Assembly (NCBI GenBank): GCA_965194515.1
Contig: OZ239146.1
Coordinates: 2,232,001 to 2,296,000, forward strand
Reading direction: 5' to 3'
DNA: 64,000 nt
Source of the DNA: Acidimicrobilacustris europaeus
Lineage (GTDB): Bacteria; Actinomycetota; Acidimicrobiia; Acidimicrobiales; Acidimicrobilacustridaceae
Below are positions 1 through 9,083 of this stretch, one piece after another (position 1 is the stretch's first letter; the number at the start of each line of letters is the position of its first letter). A program made the position numbers and the translations under genes. The notes beneath the pieces are model-generated. The model ran no database searches, had not been told where the DNA came from, and worked only from the letters and a program-made list of their open reading frames with translations.

Positions 1-840
1 ATTCGTTCGTGTTTCGCCATGACCGAACCCGATGTTGCATCGAGCGACGCGCGCAACATCAGTCTGAGCATTGTTCGCGACGGCGACGACTACGTCCTAA
101 ACGGCAGTAAATGGTGGATTTCTGGGGCTGCGAACCCTCGGTGTCGCGTTGCCATCGTGATGGGAAAGACCGATCCATCTGCTCCCACCTACACGCAACA
201 ATCCATGGTGCTTGTTCCTATGGACACGCCAGGACTCACCATCGTTCGCGACCTCATGGTGTTTGGTTACAACGACCGTGAAGGCCATTGCGAACTTCGT
301 TTCGACAACGTTCGCGTCCCGGTTTCAAATCTTCTCGGCGAAGAGGGAAGCGGCTTTGCACTCGCCCAAGCTCGACTTGGCCCCGGCCGCATTCATCACT
401 GCATGCGTTGCATCGGCATTGCCGAACGGGCGCTTGAACTTATGTGTCGCCGCGTCACCGAGCGTGTGGCATTCGGGAAACCCCTTGCACAACAGGGTGT
501 GATTCAGGAGTGGATCGCCGATTCACGTATCGAAATCGAACAAGCGCGATTGCTCACGATGAAAGCGGCGTGGCTCATGGACACCGTGGGCAACAAGGGT
601 GCACGCACGGAAATTTCTGCCATCAAGGTTGTCGCACCCAACGTTGCGCTTGCTGTTGTGGATCGCGCCATACAGGCACATGGTGGTGGTGGCGTATCGC
701 AGGATTTCCCGTTGGCGGGAATGTGGGCTGGTCTCCGCACACTTCGATTCGCCGATGGTCCCGACGAAGTGCATCGCATGCAGCTCGCACGCAGAGAACT
801 CGGTCGCTACATCGAAACTGGCGATTCCACGCCCACCTGA
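1..840 (+). CDS. Acyl-CoA dehydrogenase, C-terminal part (5' end outside window)
   Basis: Flavoenzyme that introduces the alpha-beta double bond into acyl-CoA thioesters. The reading frame is open from base 1 and the family motif FAMTEPDVASSD sits at the very beginning, a motif normally about 130 residues into the protein, so roughly the first third is missing. The C-terminal helical domain follows (FGKPLAQQG), then QAHGGGGVSQDFP and ADGPDEVH near the end. The ADGPDE form is typical of ACAD10/11-like long-chain enzymes, where Asp probably takes the place of the usual catalytic Glu. The substrate cannot be told. It converges on the antiporter gene 38 bp downstream. Confidence 0.93.
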   Translation: MRSCFAMTEPDVASSDARNISLSIVRDGDDYVLNGSKWWISGAANPRCRVAIVMGKTDPSAPTYTQQSMVLVPMDTPGLTIVRDLMVFGYNDREGHCELRFDNVRVPVSNLLGEEGSGFALAQARLGPGRIHHCMRCIGIAERALELMCRRVTERVAFGKPLAQQGVIQEWIADSRIEIEQARLLTMKAAWLMDTVGNKGARTEISAIKVVAPNVALAVVDRAIQAHGGGGVSQDFPLAGMWAGLRTLRFADGPDEVHRMQLARRELGRYIETGDSTPT

Positions 841-878
841 GACAGTTTCCGCGACGCTCGTTACTCCTGTATTTCGGG

Positions 879-2312
879 CTATTTCGGGCTTTTCGGGAGC
901 AGAGTTGAGTCAGGAATCACACCGAAGAGTTCTGCGTTCTCCGCAGCCTCGATCGCGAGCTCTGCGGCACTGGATCGCTTCGCCGCAAGGCTCAGCACCA
1001 ACGCTGCCAAAAGCCCTGCCACCGCTGAGGCGGCCAAGACGCCGACTTTCGCCTCCTCGGTGAAAAGCGGATTAGTAAACGCAAGTTCGGTCACAAAGAG
1101 CGAAACGGTAAAGCCAACTCCCGCGGCCATCGCGATGCCGAGCAAATGCAGATTGGTAGCGCCACGCGGTCGACGAGCAATTCCAATCGCAATCGCAATC
1201 GTTGCTGCCCCGAACACACCAACTGTCTTTCCAACAACGAGCCCGAGTGCGACTCCCCATGTCACCGCAGAGCCCGCTGCAGCTCGGATCGATTCCGACG
1301 TCAACAAAATACCGGCATTGCAAAGCGCAAAGATTGGGATGATGACGTAACTCGTCCACGGGAGCATGCGGTCAACCAGGCGTTCACCGACTGGCACCGA
1401 CTCTTTAATCAAGAATGAAGCTGCGGCGACATCGGCTGCGGTCAACTCCGATTGGTTTTCGAGTCGATCGGCGATTGCTTCTGAATCGAGATCAGGCCTC
1501 AACGCATCTGTAGGAGTGAGGAAGCCCATCGCGACCCCAGCCACCGTTGCGTGCACGCCAGATTTCAACATGCAGTACCAAACCACCACGCCGATGGCGA
1601 GGTACAGCGGGCCGAACCAAATACGGCGGCGGCGCATCAGCCAAACAAGAACGAGTAACGCGATTGCTGCGCCTAACCAAACAAAACTCATTGACTTGCT
1701 ATAAAAGATCGCGATAACTGCGATTGCTCCAAGATCATCTGCGACAGCAAGAGAGAGCAAGAAGAGTTTTAACGCAACCGGAACTCGGTTCCCCAGCAAC
1801 GCAACGACCCCGACGGCAAACGCAATATCCGTTGCCATCGGAATTCCCCATCCTTGGGACGCGTCTGTTCCTGCATTGAAGGCGAAATAGATCAATGCAG
1901 GAACGATCATTCCGCCAAGAGCAGCAATGATCGGCAACGCTGCGGCCTTGCGGTCGCGGAGTTCACCCTTCACCAACTCACGCTTGATCTCGAGTCCGAC
2001 CACAAAGAAGAAAAACGCCATCAATGCGTCATTGACAAATTCGTGCAGTGTCAGTTGAAACCCAACGGGTCCTGCATCGAAAATGATCTCTGCATTGAGA
2101 AATGACGCGTAAGAGTCCTTCCATGGCGAGTTGGCCCAGATCAGCGCAATCACCGTTGCGGCAAGAAGCAAGATCCCGCTAGCGGCTTCAATCGCGAGGA
2201 ATCGAGCCGCGGGACGCGCCAGTCGACGAGCCACAAAACGATCTGTCCCAAGCCAGGTATGGCTCCACGGGTGGTTCTCGTTTAGTTCTTTGTCGGTCAC
2301 TCGTACTCCCAT
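879..2312 (-). CDS. nhaA: Na+/H+ antiporter NhaA
   Basis: Integral membrane antiporter that exports Na+ in exchange for protons for pH and sodium homeostasis. The 477-residue protein has about a dozen hydrophobic segments and the NhaA signatures FFVVGLEIKRELVKGEL and MATDIAFAVGVVALLG, followed by the ion-binding pair in LAVADDLGAI. An N-terminal cytosolic stretch of about 30 residues precedes the first membrane helix. The ATG was kept because a TAGACA -10 box lies exactly 6 nt upstream. The C-terminal tail after the last helix is Ala/Glu-rich and of unknown role. Monocistronic by layout. Confidence 0.95.
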   Translation of the reverse strand: MGVRVTDKELNENHPWSHTWLGTDRFVARRLARPAARFLAIEAASGILLLAATVIALIWANSPWKDSYASFLNAEIIFDAGPVGFQLTLHEFVNDALMAFFFFVVGLEIKRELVKGELRDRKAAALPIIAALGGMIVPALIYFAFNAGTDASQGWGIPMATDIAFAVGVVALLGNRVPVALKLFLLSLAVADDLGAIAVIAIFYSKSMSFVWLGAAIALLVLVWLMRRRRIWFGPLYLAIGVVVWYCMLKSGVHATVAGVAMGFLTPTDALRPDLDSEAIADRLENQSELTAADVAAASFLIKESVPVGERLVDRMLPWTSYVIIPIFALCNAGILLTSESIRAAAGSAVTWGVALGLVVGKTVGVFGAATIAIAIGIARRPRGATNLHLLGIAMAAGVGFTVSLFVTELAFTNPLFTEEAKVGVLAASAVAGLLAALVLSLAAKRSSAAELAIEAAENAELFGVIPDSTLLPKSPK

Positions 2313-2318
2313 ACCCGT

Positions 2319-2324
2319 TGTCTA
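2319..2324 (-). promoter_or_regulatory. -10 box of nhaA (leaderless)
   Basis: TAGACA on the minus strand, 6 nt before the nhaA ATG, so transcription would begin at or next to the start codon. Confidence 0.5.
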
Positions 2325-2382
2325 TTCCGGCGACATCATCAACCGGTTTCTCAAATGTGACGTGCGTATTACATCTCGATCG

Positions 2383-2745
2383 TCATTGGGCGATGGACTG
2401 AATTGCCTCGGGGACTGATTCGAACACCGGGAGAATCTCAATCACTCTGGTGAGTTCCATGTCTCGGAGCACAGAGGCTTCGGCTCGGGCCAACGCTAAG
2501 TCCCCGCCTCGGGATCGAGTGCGCTTCACACCATCGAAGATGACGCCGAGTCCGGTCGGATCCAGCAGATCAACCCCAGCGAGGTCAAGAACGACTCGCG
2601 GCGTATCGGTCGCAGACGTCACACGTATGAGTTCCTCTCGAAGCCGCGGTGCTGTCGACATATCAAGTTCGCCGACGATCGAAATGACCACAACTCCGTC
2701 AACCGGGGCGGCTACAGCGAGATCAAAAATCACCCGAGAATCCAT
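2383..2745 (-). CDS. STAS-domain anti-sigma factor antagonist
   Basis: A 120-residue SpoIIAA/RsbV-type STAS protein. Such proteins bind an anti-sigma kinase and release a sigma factor, and are switched off by phosphorylation. The core VVISIVGELDMSTAPRL and the loop LDLAGVDLLDPTGLGVIF are clear. The phospho-acceptor loop is DPTG rather than the common DSSG or DSTG, leaving Thr as the probable site. A longer frame reaches 2802 but crosses a TAGCCT -10 box at 2784-2789, so the start must be downstream of it; ATG at 2745 is preferred, with TTG at 2778 as the alternative. No anti-sigma kinase gene is adjacent. Confidence 0.82.
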   Translation of the reverse strand: MDSRVIFDLAVAAPVDGVVVISIVGELDMSTAPRLREELIRVTSATDTPRVVLDLAGVDLLDPTGLGVIFDGVKRTRSRGGDLALARAEASVLRDMELTRVIEILPVFESVPEAIQSIAQ

Positions 2746-2783
2746 TTCGGTGAGCGACCGACGCTGATGCGCCGACAAACGCA

Positions 2784-2789
2784 AGGCTA
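2784..2789 (-). promoter_or_regulatory. -10 box of the STAS gene
   Basis: TAGCCT on the minus strand. It lies inside the longest possible frame and therefore argues for a start downstream of it. Confidence 0.4.
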
Positions 2790-2857
2790 CCGGCGAAATC
2801 ATGAGAAATCAGGCCGAAGCGAGTGGACAGAGGAGTGGCAGAGTCAGACACCGGTCA

Positions 2858-2863
2858 TACGAT
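2858..2863 (+). promoter_or_regulatory. -10 box of the MrfA-like helicase (leaderless)
   Basis: TACGAT, 7 nt before the ATG at 2871. It supports that start over the upstream ATG at 2823. Confidence 0.45.
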
Positions 2864-2870
2864 CAGCGCA

Positions 2871-5156
2871 ATGGCTCGGCGCACTCCCCCAACTCTCGAT
2901 GCATTCGTGACTGCGCTCGGCACCGATCCAAGGGTCGTGCATGTCGAACGCTCCCCCGAACGCAGTGCGCGGTTCGCAACGCTTGCCGAGCCACTTCCTG
3001 AAATCATCAGAGATCTCGTCCCCGAACGAGGGTTGTGGTCGCATCAGGCAGAGGCAATCGATCACGCAAGAACAGGACGCTCCGTCGCAATCGCCACCGG
3101 TACAGCGTCTGGGAAGTCACTGTGCTTTCAACTTCCGATTGCTGAAGCCATCGCCGCAGGTCCGCTTCCGGCCACAGCGCTGCTGCTCTTCCCCACAAAA
3201 GCGCTTGCCCAGGATCAACTCCGATCGCTGACTGCACTCAATGTTCCGGGCCTGATTGCGGCAACCCACGACGGTGATTCCTCGCCCGAAGAACGCAAGT
3301 GGACGCGTGCGCACGCAAACGTTCTGCTCACCAATCCGGAAATGCTGCATATGAGCATGCTGCCGATGCACGCCAATTGGGGTACCTACTTCAAGCGCCT
3401 TCGGTACGTCGTCATCGACGAACTGCATATGTTGCGCGGCATGTTCGGCAGCAATGTCGCCCAGGTGCTCCGGCGCCTGCGACGCATCTGCGCGCACTAC
3501 GGCTCTGATCCAGTGTTCATCTTCACTTCTGCGACCATCGGTGATCCGTCAGCACTCGCGTCGACACTCTGCGGTCTTCCCGTCGAAGCAGTCGTCGAAG
3601 ACGGCTCCCCTCGTGGCGAGCGTTTGTTCGTTCTGTGGGACCCGGACGGCATCAACGATGGTTCGGAAGAAGAGCCGAAATCCGTGTCCTCATCGCGAGA
3701 CACCGCGGAGCTCATGAGCGCTCTCATCAAAGACGATCACCGCACGATTGCGTTCTGTCGCAGCCGCAAAGGAACGGAACTTGTTACGGCCGATGTTCAA
3801 CGGCGACTCACAAAGCGTCTTTCGCCCACTGTGCGTTCGTACCGAGGCGGCTATCTCACGTCGGAACGTCGAGAGATTGAAAAAGAACTCTTCGATGGAA
3901 CGCTCCGCGGCGTTGTCGCGACCACTGCGCTTGAACTTGGCATCGACGTTGGTGGCCTCGACGCGTGCATTCTCAACGGCTTCCCCGGAACGATTGCCTC
4001 GATGTGGCAACAGGCCGGGCGTGCAGGGCGCGAATCGCAACAGTCCCTCGCCGTGCTGGTTGCAGGAGATGACCAACTCGACCAGTGGTTCGTACACAAC
4101 CCCACCGAACTCTTTCAACGCTCTCCCGAACCCGCAGTTGTCAATACGAACAATCCCTATGTCCTCTATCCGCACTTGGCGTGCGCGGCATTCGAACTTC
4201 CGCTCACCGACGCCGACGAAGCGTGGTGGCCCGACGTTCTCGATGACGCAATTCGCGAACTCGTGCAGGACGATCAGCTCAAAATCCGCACGCCCACTGC
4301 ACGCGCTGGGCTCGGCGCCGTGTGGAGTGGGCGCGGACGACCAGCGAACGGCATCGGACTGCGCAGTGCAAACGCCAATGAATTTCGCATCGCCACCGCC
4401 GATGGTTCATTGATCGGCACCGTCGACGGCGCACGCGCATTTCGCCTCGTCCACCCTGGTTCCATCTATTTGCATCAAGGAACCGCCTGGCGCGTCGCCG
4501 AACTCGATCTCACTGATCACGTCGCAATCGTTGAGCCACACGACGGTGGCGAGTACACCCAGCCCCGGGCCGTCACCGATATCCGCATTCTTCAAACTGA
4601 TGAGGAACGCGAGATTGGCAACGCCACTGTGTGCCTTGGCACCGTCGAAGTAGAAACCACCGTCATCGGTTACCGCCGATTCGACACGTTCACACGCGAG
4701 CAACTTGGAACGCACGAACTCGACTTACCGTCATCAAAACTGGTGACGCGCGCCTTTTGGTACATCATCGAGGACCACATCGCGAGTGCTGCAGGTGTAG
4801 GCCATGACCAACTACCCGGTGCACTTCACGCGGCCGAACATGCAGGCATCGGCATCCTGCCCTTGTTTGCGATCTGTGATCGTTGGGACGTCGGCGGTGT
4901 TTCCACTCCGTATCTCACCGAAACCGGCGCAGCAACAATCGTGATTCACGATGCCTATCCCGGTGGAGCTGGCATGGCGGAACTTGGCTTTGCTGCTGCA
5001 GACCGACACCTCCATGCCACACTCGAGGTCATTCAGTCGTGTGAATGCGAGTCCGGTTGCCCTTCGTGCATCCAGTCCCCCAAATGCGGTAATGGCAACG
5101 AACCCCTCGACAAGGCCGCTGCGATCGAGCTGTTACGAGCGATGCTTTCTGTCTGA
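2871..5156 (+). CDS. DEAD/DEAH-box helicase with DUF1998 zinc-binding domain, MrfA-like
   Basis: Superfamily 2 DNA helicase of the YprA/MrfA type, a family linked in Bacillus to repair of mitomycin-type DNA lesions. The 761-residue protein shows Walker A GTASGKS near residue 75, Walker B DELH near 182, motif VI QQAGRAGR near 380 and a C-terminal DUF1998 region. There four cysteines (CECESGC, CPSC, KCGN; about 723-742) would bind Zn or Fe-S, as in the family. The start at 2871 is chosen because a -10 box lies 7 nt upstream. No gene for the MrfB-type exonuclease partner is present. The 3' end overlaps convergent tadE by 24 bp. Confidence 0.9.
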   Translation: MARRTPPTLDAFVTALGTDPRVVHVERSPERSARFATLAEPLPEIIRDLVPERGLWSHQAEAIDHARTGRSVAIATGTASGKSLCFQLPIAEAIAAGPLPATALLLFPTKALAQDQLRSLTALNVPGLIAATHDGDSSPEERKWTRAHANVLLTNPEMLHMSMLPMHANWGTYFKRLRYVVIDELHMLRGMFGSNVAQVLRRLRRICAHYGSDPVFIFTSATIGDPSALASTLCGLPVEAVVEDGSPRGERLFVLWDPDGINDGSEEEPKSVSSSRDTAELMSALIKDDHRTIAFCRSRKGTELVTADVQRRLTKRLSPTVRSYRGGYLTSERREIEKELFDGTLRGVVATTALELGIDVGGLDACILNGFPGTIASMWQQAGRAGRESQQSLAVLVAGDDQLDQWFVHNPTELFQRSPEPAVVNTNNPYVLYPHLACAAFELPLTDADEAWWPDVLDDAIRELVQDDQLKIRTPTARAGLGAVWSGRGRPANGIGLRSANANEFRIATADGSLIGTVDGARAFRLVHPGSIYLHQGTAWRVAELDLTDHVAIVEPHDGGEYTQPRAVTDIRILQTDEEREIGNATVCLGTVEVETTVIGYRRFDTFTREQLGTHELDLPSSKLVTRAFWYIIEDHIASAAGVGHDQLPGALHAAEHAGIGILPLFAICDRWDVGGVSTPYLTETGAATIVIHDAYPGGAGMAELGFAAADRHLHATLEVIQSCECESGCPSCIQSPKCGNGNEPLDKAAAIELLRAMLSV

Positions 5157-5531
5157 CTCCACTCGCATCACCACCGTGGATTCAAGATCGATATCGGGAA
5201 CAAGCGAGCCGATGATCGGGATGCCAGTGATGCTGCGATACGAAATCAGCACTCGAACTGATGCGTCCCCGTCGACCATCGTGGTGGTGGCCGAAACGCG
5301 TTCGGCGGCAAGGTTTCCCGCCTGCCGTGCGGCCATCGTCGCAGCGCCCAACCGATCGCTATCGCTCACGGAAGCAGCACGTGCTGCTTCACGCGCCGCA
5401 TGCGAAACAAGAAGTTGATCGCGCACAACCAGTCCTGCTTGCACGATGAACAGCACCACCAGGACAACGAGGGGGAGGACCAATGCAAACTCCACGGTGG
5501 ATTGTCCTTGATCCCCCCGCCTCGTCGACAT
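5133..5531 (-). CDS. tadE: TadE-like minor pseudopilin
   Basis: Small pseudopilin of the Tad (tight adherence) system, 132 residues. It begins with a charged stretch and then GQSTVEFALVLPLVVLV, a G/xxxxEF-type prepilin-processing site followed by a hydrophobic helix, and has a short extracytoplasmic tail. The ATG at 5531 overlaps the stop of the preceding gene as TGATG, so translation is probably coupled; a GTG one codon earlier is also possible. It is the last gene of the leftward Tad operon. No tadG, tadV peptidase or secretin-like gene is in the window. Confidence 0.85.
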   Translation of the reverse strand: MSTRRGDQGQSTVEFALVLPLVVLVVLFIVQAGLVVRDQLLVSHAAREAARAASVSDSDRLGAATMAARQAGNLAAERVSATTTMVDGDASVRVLISYRSITGIPIIGSLVPDIDLESTVVMRVESDRKHRS

Positions 5532-5779
5532 CACTTCACCTTGTCCACAACGCCGCCGAGCACCGCATCGAACAGCGTGCCGATTGCTCCCGATTGGGTG
5601 GCCCAGCCAAGAAGCAACAGCGCAATTCCTGCAGCACCAAGCAAAACGAGGGCGTACTCCGCAGTGGTCTGGCCGCGCTCGGTACGCAATCGTTCGCTAC
5701 TTGATACGGCGATCGGTTCGGGGCTGCTATCGGCAAGGTCATTGATGGCAAGTGGTAAACGACTGATGAAACTGTTCAT
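5531..5779 (-). CDS. DUF4244 protein, probable Flp-type pilin
   Basis: An 82-residue protein found in actinobacterial Tad loci. After about 35 polar residues comes RGQTTAEYALVLLGAAG, which fits the class III (Flp) prepilin pattern of Gly followed by xxxxEY, and then one membrane helix and a short C-terminus. By position and motif this is the best candidate for the structural pilin, although the family is formally of unknown function. AGGAG lies 5 nt before the ATG. The stop overlaps the tadE start. The 45 bp between tadC and this gene could hold an RNA processing site, since pilin is needed in excess. Confidence 0.8.
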   Translation of the reverse strand: MNSFISRLPLAINDLADSSPEPIAVSSSERLRTERGQTTAEYALVLLGAAGIALLLLGWATQSGAIGTLFDAVLGGVVDKVK

Positions 5780-5824
5780 AGAAAACTCCTTCGGTGTCGT
5801 GAAGTGGAAGGGGGAAGTCAGGCG

Positions 5825-6364
5825 CTACCAGTGAAGAGAACTGAGCGAGGTCATCATCAAAGGGACAATCGCTAACAGCCCAAACGCTGGGAGAATGCAG
5901 AGCACAAGGGGAAAGAGAAGTTGCACCGGAAGTTTTCGGGCATTGATTTCGGCCCACCGCCGGCGTTGCAAACGGGCGTCAGTTGCTACTCGTTCAAGTG
6001 CTGGCCCCAGTGCCACCCCATCGAACGCCGCCGACCGCAATGACGCCACAAGCGGACGTACCGGTTCTCCCAATTCGTCGAATGCATCGAGCGCGTCGCC
6101 GAACCGTTGACCAAGTGCGACACGGCGACGAACTTCGGCGAGCGCTGAGGCGAAGACCTCGGGGGCATGCGGTTCGACAACGTCGACGACCTGATGCACG
6201 GAAAGGTCCGCACCGACAGCAAGCCGGAAGAGATCGACCAACTCAGGAACACTTTGGCGACGCGCGCTCTGGATCGATAACTGTTGTGAACGATGACGCG
6301 CAACGGGAACAAGGAATGCCCCGATTGCGAGAGCGGAACCGACAACGGGGCCAACTCCGATCAT
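5825..6364 (-). CDS. tadC: Tad pilus inner-membrane protein, TadC-like (T2SSF family)
   Basis: Type II secretion F-family platform protein of 179 residues. A hydrophobic N-terminal segment is followed by a helical cytosolic domain (VPELVDLFRLAVGADLSV) and two C-terminal membrane segments (LLFPLVLCILPAFGLLAIV). The ATG at 6364 overlaps the upstream stop as ATGA. A longer frame to 6442 would run deep into tadB and is not credible. With TadB it forms the membrane platform driven by the TadA ATPase. Confidence 0.85.
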   Translation of the reverse strand: MIGVGPVVGSALAIGAFLVPVARHRSQQLSIQSARRQSVPELVDLFRLAVGADLSVHQVVDVVEPHAPEVFASALAEVRRRVALGQRFGDALDAFDELGEPVRPLVASLRSAAFDGVALGPALERVATDARLQRRRWAEINARKLPVQLLFPLVLCILPAFGLLAIVPLMMTSLSSLHW

Positions 6365-7122
6365 CGATGCCGCCCTATAAGCCGAGACATCCAGACCGCA
6401 CCAAGCGCATCGAGACCAAGGCCCACTCCGAGGCAAGCCCATCCAATTGGTTGACCTACAAGAAGGTCGAGGATGCGGGGGTCGACCATCGACGCCGCTG
6501 CAGCAAAGACCACGGGGGCAACCACGAGCACGATCGCCGAGGCCCGAGCTTGTGAAGAAAGCGCTGCGACCTCGCGTTCCAATGCCACCCGCTCGCGCAG
6601 TGACGCAGCAACGCCATCGAGCACCCGTGCCGAAGCGCCACCGGTACGAGACGCCAGATCAAGCGCAGTCGCAGTCAGTTGTCGGTTCGGTAACTCGTCT
6701 TCCTGGCGCCAGTCTTCGACCGTGTCGCTCAGTGAACGCCCTTGACCCAACTCTGCCGAGAGACGGGCAAAGACTGGATCGTCTTCGCCAACGCTGCGTA
6801 GCGCCAATGGAAGGGTCGCACCAGAACGAAGTTGTCGAACAACACGATCGAGTGCACCCGGTATGCGCCGGTCGAGAAGACGGCGATTCCGTCGCTCGAT
6901 GAGTCGGTGAGCCGGACGTAGTGGGCGAGCCGACATCAACTGGGCCACAGCAGCGCGAGCTCCTCGAAGAATGAGCGAGTCGCGCGCTGCGAAAGATTCC
7001 GCAGTAAACCGCTGGTGCACTCGACGAGCCGCCATCATTTCTGGAGTTGTCGTAATCGCAGCTACCGATGCAGTGACGGTGAGAATCGTCAGCACAATGA
7101 TGGGAAACAGTTTGAGATTCAT
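6361..7122 (-). CDS. tadB: Tad pilus inner-membrane protein, TadB-like (T2SSF family)
   Basis: The 253-residue platform protein paired with TadC. An N-terminal membrane segment (LFPIIVLTILTVTASV) precedes a cytosolic helical T2SSF domain with LRSGATLPLALRSV and RTGGASARVLDGVA, and two C-terminal hydrophobic stretches follow. The ATG overlaps the tadA stop as ATGA, and its own stop overlaps tadC, so the three genes are translationally chained. Confidence 0.87.
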   Translation of the reverse strand: MNLKLFPIIVLTILTVTASVAAITTTPEMMAARRVHQRFTAESFAARDSLILRGARAAVAQLMSARPLRPAHRLIERRNRRLLDRRIPGALDRVVRQLRSGATLPLALRSVGEDDPVFARLSAELGQGRSLSDTVEDWRQEDELPNRQLTATALDLASRTGGASARVLDGVAASLRERVALEREVAALSSQARASAIVLVVAPVVFAAAASMVDPRILDLLVGQPIGWACLGVGLGLDALGAVWMSRLIGRHR

Positions 7123-8297
7123 GCTTCGATCCAGTTCTCGGATGGAGCGCTGACATGAACTGCACGCTGTGGCCGTTTGGGCAACCCGACGAGCCGACCC
7201 TCTGGGCTGGTTAATTCATTCACTCGAACGGCAGCAGTTTCCGTTTCAACCAAGGGCTCGGCGACCGCCACGACGCGCCGCGATCCATCGGGCATTCGGG
7301 CCACATGAACAATGAGATCGATTGCTGCCCGTAACTGTTCACGAACCGCAACAAGCGGCAGCGCGATATCGCCCATGAGTACAAGGGTTTCGAGTCGGCG
7401 AATCGCGTCGACCGGAGAATTGGCATGACAGGTCGACAACGACCCATCGTGACCAGTGTTCATCGCCTGCAACATGTCGATGGCTTCGCCCGAACGGACC
7501 TCGCCAACCACTATTCGATCAGGACGCATTCGCAACGCATTTCGAACAAGTTCACGAATGGCTACCTCGCCGGCACCTTCGGCGTTCGCGGGTCGGGACT
7601 CGAGTCGCAAGACATGTCGACCGGGTAGACGAAGTTCTGCCGCATCTTCGATTGTGACGACGCGCTCGTCTGGGGGGATGAATCCGGCAATGGCATTGAG
7701 CAATGTGGTCTTGCCTGCGCCGGCACCGCCGCTGACCATGATGTTGCAGCGAGCGTGCACCGCCCACTCGAGCAAACGGGCAACACCAGGTGTGCAGGTC
7801 TCGGAAAGGTGCACACGCCGGGCACCGAAGCGACGAATCGTGAGCAAGGGCCCATCGACAGCAAGCGGTGGCACCACACCATTGACTCGAGACCCATCGG
7901 CAAGGCGCGCATCGACCCAAGGCGATGTGCGATCGATTCGAAGACCAAGCGGAGCAACGATTCGTTCGAGCAGGGCATAGGTGGAGGCGCTGTCAATAAT
8001 CACGCCGGTGCATTCGAGGTGGCCGTGGCGTTCAACCCAAAGGTCGCCGGAACCGTTGATCATGACTTCATCGACCGTGCAATCTGCAAGAAACGGATCG
8101 AGAACTCCGAGGCCACCCACACGCGAATGAACTCGACTCACGACATCGGCAATCGATTGATCGTCGAGTAGTGGACTGTGATCGAGAACGAGTTGTGCAA
8201 CCGATGACGCATCGTGATGGCCGCCATTGAGCAGCTGTTGATGCACGGTCTCGACTAAGGGAGTGAGCACTTCGTTGGGACTGGGGTCAGGCGACAT
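7119..8297 (-). CDS. tadA: Tad pilus assembly ATPase TadA/CpaF
   Basis: Secretion ATPase of the VirB11/CpaF family that powers pilin polymerisation. The 392-residue protein has an N-terminal domain with DCTVDEVMINGSGDLWVERHG, Walker A SGGAGAGKTTLLNAI near residue 195, the Asp box TIEDAAELRLPG, Walker B RIVVGEVRSGEA near 265 and a His box around TGHDGSLSTCHANS. The start at 8297 is chosen because it gives an 11-bp overlap with the upstream cpaE-like gene and begins MSPDPSPNE; the longer frame to 8423 lies wholly inside that gene. Confidence 0.93.
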   Translation of the reverse strand: MSPDPSPNEVLTPLVETVHQQLLNGGHHDASSVAQLVLDHSPLLDDQSIADVVSRVHSRVGGLGVLDPFLADCTVDEVMINGSGDLWVERHGHLECTGVIIDSASTYALLERIVAPLGLRIDRTSPWVDARLADGSRVNGVVPPLAVDGPLLTIRRFGARRVHLSETCTPGVARLLEWAVHARCNIMVSGGAGAGKTTLLNAIAGFIPPDERVVTIEDAAELRLPGRHVLRLESRPANAEGAGEVAIRELVRNALRMRPDRIVVGEVRSGEAIDMLQAMNTGHDGSLSTCHANSPVDAIRRLETLVLMGDIALPLVAVREQLRAAIDLIVHVARMPDGSRRVVAVAEPLVETETAAVRVNELTSPEGRLVGLPKRPQRAVHVSAPSENWIEA

Positions 8298-8955
8298 CAC
8301 GAAGCGCCTTCCCCAACGGCGAAGGGAGGCGCGCTGCGAGGAGCCCAGAATCAACAGCACGAGCAACCGCTGGTTCGACAGCGACTGCTGCGACAACGGG
8401 AACTCCAAGGACGTCTTCGACATCGCTTCGACGAAGGGCGCGACCGTCTTCTTCGACGAGCACGACTCCCGTTGGCCGAAACGGGAGCGCCGATGCTCGG
8501 CGCAGCGAGATGAAACAGGGCCGGGTCACAAGCAGTGACGTTGTTGCCGCCTCAATGAACTGCCGACGCACACGATCTTCAACATCGCCCGCGCCGGACA
8601 CGCGCCCAACATCGACCACGATCGGTCGCTCGTCATCGACAAGTTTCTCGAGACACAGTGCCGCTCGATCCTCGCTCAGAAGCGATCGGCGACCACGCGG
8701 AATCAGTCGAACGCCACTTGCCACCGAGTGTTCGAGACGCTCGATCGCCGACGCTCCGACTGATGGCGATGCAGCCAACCAATCGGAAAGTCCTGGTCCC
8801 CCAGGTTCGGGAACACCCAACACCGTCGGCCCGTCACCATCGAGATCCACCAGGACTGAACCGAAATCATCATCACGGCCGAGCAACACCGCCAGTGCGA
8901 CTGCAACCACGGTTGTGCCCGATCCGCCTTTTGCAGACCAACACGAAAACACCAT
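8287..8955 (-). CDS. CpaE-like P-loop ATPase of the Tad locus
   Basis: MinD/ParA-superfamily ATPase of 222 residues, first gene of the Tad operon. The deviant Walker A is AKGGSGTTVVAVALA at the N-terminus, and PIVVDVGRV resembles Walker B. CpaE proteins position the Tad machinery, often at the pole. There is no long receiver-like N-terminal domain, so this is the short actinobacterial form. ATG at 8955 has a perfect AGGAGG about 5 nt upstream, which decides the start over the ATG at 8979. Confidence 0.82.
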   Translation of the reverse strand: MVFSCWSAKGGSGTTVVAVALAVLLGRDDDFGSVLVDLDGDGPTVLGVPEPGGPGLSDWLAASPSVGASAIERLEHSVASGVRLIPRGRRSLLSEDRAALCLEKLVDDERPIVVDVGRVSGAGDVEDRVRRQFIEAATTSLLVTRPCFISLRRASALPFRPTGVVLVEEDGRALRRSDVEDVLGVPVVAAVAVEPAVARAVDSGLLAARLPSPLGKALRDVA

Positions 8956-8999
8956 TCGCCCTCCTGAGAACAGCACCACAGAGAAGGGAAGTTGGTGGC

Positions 9000-9028
9000 A
9001 CCGTACGAAGTCGCCGCAACGCCGTCAA
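9000..9028 (-). promoter_or_regulatory. Promoter of the Tad operon
   Basis: On the minus strand TTGACG and TACGGT are separated by exactly 17 nt. Transcription would start near 8993 and give a leader of about 40 nt carrying the AGGAGG of the cpaE-like gene. This is one of the best consensus promoters in the window and contrasts with the leaderless ones. Confidence 0.6.
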
Positions 9029-9083
9029 GGGTCATCAGTGCCAACTCAATTTCTGGCGGCTCAAGTTTCGCGAGACCCACCCG

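Noticed and set aside
5133..5156. Overlap of helicase and tadE 3' ends as evidence that one gene is false
   Set aside because: Both proteins have family sequence up to their stops; a 24-bp convergent overlap is acceptable in this compact genome.
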